The notes beneath the pieces were generated by a model. The model was given only the letters and a program-made list of their open reading frames with translations. It did no database searches and was not told where the DNA came from. Positions 62,374 through 64,000 of a stretch of DNA of 64,000 nucleotides are shown piece by piece. The stretch's first letter is position 1, and every line of letters begins with the position of its first letter. The translations under genes and the position numbers were made by a program. Source of the DNA: Phocoena phocoena. Lineage: Eukaryota; Chordata; Mammalia; Artiodactyla; Phocoenidae. The DNA is taken from positions 868,001 to 932,000 of the forward strand of contig NW_027077413.1 in NCBI RefSeq assembly GCF_963924675.1, in the 5' to 3' direction.

Positions 62374-62435
62374 CTGACCGTTTCTGCCAGCCTAGATGCT
62401 CTGACTGACCGTTTCTGCCAGCCTAGATGCTCTGA
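62374..62435. repeat. Tandem direct repeat, 2 x 31 bp
   Basis: CTGACCGTTTCTGCCAGCCT and the next 11 bases occur twice without mismatch (62,374-62,404 and 62,405-62,435). Duplicated blocks of this kind are common in retroviral U3 enhancers. Confidence 0.9.
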
Positions 62436-62580
62436 CCAACAGTCTGCGCTTTCTTCCATTAGGCCCCTGAATTAACGTAAAAACAGCACCAGGTGTCAGG
62501 ATCCTGCCCGCTCAGCTCCCAGACAGTCCAGGGTCAGTGGTGATGAAGGATCATGATGGTCACTGAGTCAAGAGCCTTTG

Positions 62581-62849
62581 GAAGTAAACAGGAGTCCAGC
62601 CGGTCTTATTGGCCACCATCATCAGGGTGTCTGTAGGCTTTTCTATGGTGACAGCATGATATACGGTTCCCCCGCCAAGATTATTAGCTCCCCTCTGGGT
62701 ACAGTAAGTACTGCAAGCAGTAGTCTACTCTTTTGGGACACACTCTTGTTGTTTTATGAGAGAAACTCCAGGTCAAGTGATGGTCACACGGGTCGTCATG
62801 GTGCCCCGTTGCCCCCGGTTATCTCTCTGGAGGTTGGAGTTGGAGGGCC
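62581..62849. other. Stretch between pol relic and LTR-like region
   Basis: No confident homology. If the ERV reading holds, RNase H, integrase and env should lie here, and the short distance implies a large internal deletion. Confidence 0.4.
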
Positions 62850-63900
62850 TCCTCAATCGAGGTCAGTGTGCCCACGGAGCAAACCCTGCAACTTCAGGGC
62901 ATGGTTGGGGGTTAGGATCACCACGTGGGGTCCGTTTCCCTTAGAAGGGAGGTGGCCTTTTGGGCTGCTGATTTCCAGGTTTTCAGATACCACCAGTATC
63001 TTGGCCAGATGTGGCGGTGGGCCAAGCCCCTTGGTGACCATAGTTTATCCTACCTGGATGGCATTCTTGCATTGTTCCATTTCAAGTGGTCCCAGTTTTT
63101 GCACTAATACTCCAATGGCGATTCACCTTTCACCAGGAATGTAAAGGTCAAAGGGTTTAGCTAAATTAGGGAGTTCCAGGGCAAGGGTCTGAATTGACTG
63201 CTCTTTCCATTCTTGAAAGGCCACTTCTGGATTCTATTCAAAAGGATCATCATCTTTTCCTTTCAGTGTTTCATATAGAGGCCCAGCTAGTAGACTGTAG
63301 TTAGGGATCCAGAGGCAGGAAACCCTGGCTTCCCCAGGAACCCCTAAGCTGTCTTCTAGTTTCAGAAAGGGGTAAGGCTGTAAATTGTTTCTTCCCTTTC
63401 CTGGGATGGGCTTCTCCGACCTTCTGTGAGAATGAAGCCCAGGCAGGTCACCGTAGTCTGTGATACTTGAGCTTTTTCGTGGACAACTTCTATCCTTTAT
63501 TGGCTTGGTAGTTCTGAGGCCTCCTTAGTAGGGCTGGCGATCAGAATGTCGTCTGAATATTGAAGGAGTGTTTCCTTTTCCAGAGGTAGAACTTTTAGGT
63601 CTTTAGCTGAGCTTTCCCCAAAGATGGTGTGGGAATTTTTGAACCCTTGGGGCAAGACAGCCTGGAAGTATTGTTTTAGTTGTATGTTGAGTCCTGTCAC
63701 TCACAAGCCAAAATTTCTTGTGACTCTGGGACTAATGGAATACAAAAGAAGGCATCAGTGAAGACTAATACAGAATACCAAGTCCTGGTGGTTGGTAGAA
63801 TGACCAGCAGGGTGTAGGATTTAGGAACTACTGGAGGTATATCCTCAGTGGCTTCACTGACTGTCCTGACATCCTTTACCAGGACTCCAGCAGCCCATGG
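62850..63900 (-). pseudogene. Endogenous gammaretrovirus-like pol relic (reverse transcriptase region)
   Basis: Read on the minus strand, short blocks typical of gammaretroviral RT appear in the expected order: DAFF near 63,748-63,765, LPQGFKNS near 63,634-63,656 and YSDD at 63,548-63,559. A connection-like LAKPFDLYI follows near 63,140-63,190. The frame changes between the first block and LPQGFKNS, and stop codons follow near 63,700 and 63,245. The catalytic box is YSDD rather than the usual YVDD. The copy is inactive. The 5' part lies beyond the window edge or is lost. Confidence 0.75.
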
Positions 63901-63994
63901 GGCTCTCGAGGTCAGGCCAATCCCAGGATATGGAGCTCACCTGGGCAGGTACCCTACCCCCACCCCAGCCCACGGGGCTCTCGTGTTCAGGCCC
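63892..63994. repeat. Spaced direct repeat, ~28 bp, 75 bp apart
   Basis: AGCCCATGGGGCTCTCGAGG (63,892) and AGCCCACGGGGCTCTCGTGT (63,967) share their core and the following TCAGGCC. Origin unknown; it replaces the RT sequence expected here, so it may mark the end of the ERV homology. Confidence 0.6.
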
Positions 63995-64000
63995 CTCCCA

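Larger units (their letters stand above)
61620..62580 (-). mobile_element. Possible LTR-like 3' region of the adjacent ERV
   Basis: On the minus strand this lies downstream of the pol relic. It contains, in order, two 31-bp direct repeats, a GAGATAAAAAC that could be a TATA-like element, and CAATAAAATAAAG at about 62,001-62,013. That order fits U3-R of an LTR. I could not define TG/CA ends or a second LTR, and no env is visible between pol and this region, so the assignment is tentative. Confidence 0.3.

Noticed and set aside
62578..63144. A 188-codon + strand frame
   Set aside because: It is antisense to the minus-strand retroviral pol relic and shows no resemblance to a known protein.

Overview
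This window is mammalian heterochromatin, almost certainly from a cetacean. Bases 1 to about 60,945 are one head-to-tail tandem array of 35 monomers. Nearly all are 1,745-1,749 bp; the exceptions carry indels, and the last monomer is short and diverged. The array runs off the left edge of the window. A ~1.75 kb monomer built on a LINE-1 fragment matches what is known of the common cetacean satellite, whose repeat is about 1.75 kb in most whales and shorter in dolphins. I made that match on monomer length and L1 content recalled from the literature, not on a database search.

Each monomer has the same internal layout on the + strand. First comes an inverted LINE-1 3' UTR. It is followed by the inverted C-terminal part of L1 ORF2, with recognisable peptides such as PPWRSVWCFLKH and WIKKLWHVRAMQYHSAMK on the minus strand. 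Next is a 72-bp near-perfect palindrome that looks like a mariner-type MITE inserted in the L1 body, then about 150 bp more L1-like sequence. The last ~640 bp is a segment I cannot assign. No part of the array looks like a functional gene; the short open frames recur because the monomers are homogenised.

The array has higher-order structure. Near-identical blocks recur at offsets of 3,493 bp (2 monomers, 1-6,986), 3,492 bp (2 monomers, 19.2-28.4 kb), 5,244 bp (3 monomers, in two separate places) and about 8.72 kb (5 monomers). Two sequence types (type 1 and type 2, defined by diagnostic sites between the L1 UTR and the palindrome) form domains, with at least one short conversion-like tract. 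The palindrome shows paired changes in its two arms, precise arm deletions and one expansion.

The right edge of the array is informative. Monomer 35 (59,363 to ~60,945) is satellite-like for about 400 bp. It then becomes much more diverged and more like ordinary L1, and it keeps a degenerate copy of the palindrome. About 160 bp further on lies another inverted L1 3' UTR fragment (61,106-61,285), roughly where a 36th monomer would place it.

From 61.3 to 64.0 kb the sequence is non-satellite. It holds a broken, minus-strand endogenous gammaretrovirus-like pol relic (about 62,850-63,900) and, downstream of it in that orientation, a possible LTR-like region with a 2 x 31 bp direct repeat and a poly(A) signal. 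I see no tRNA, rRNA, CRISPR or intact protein-coding gene.
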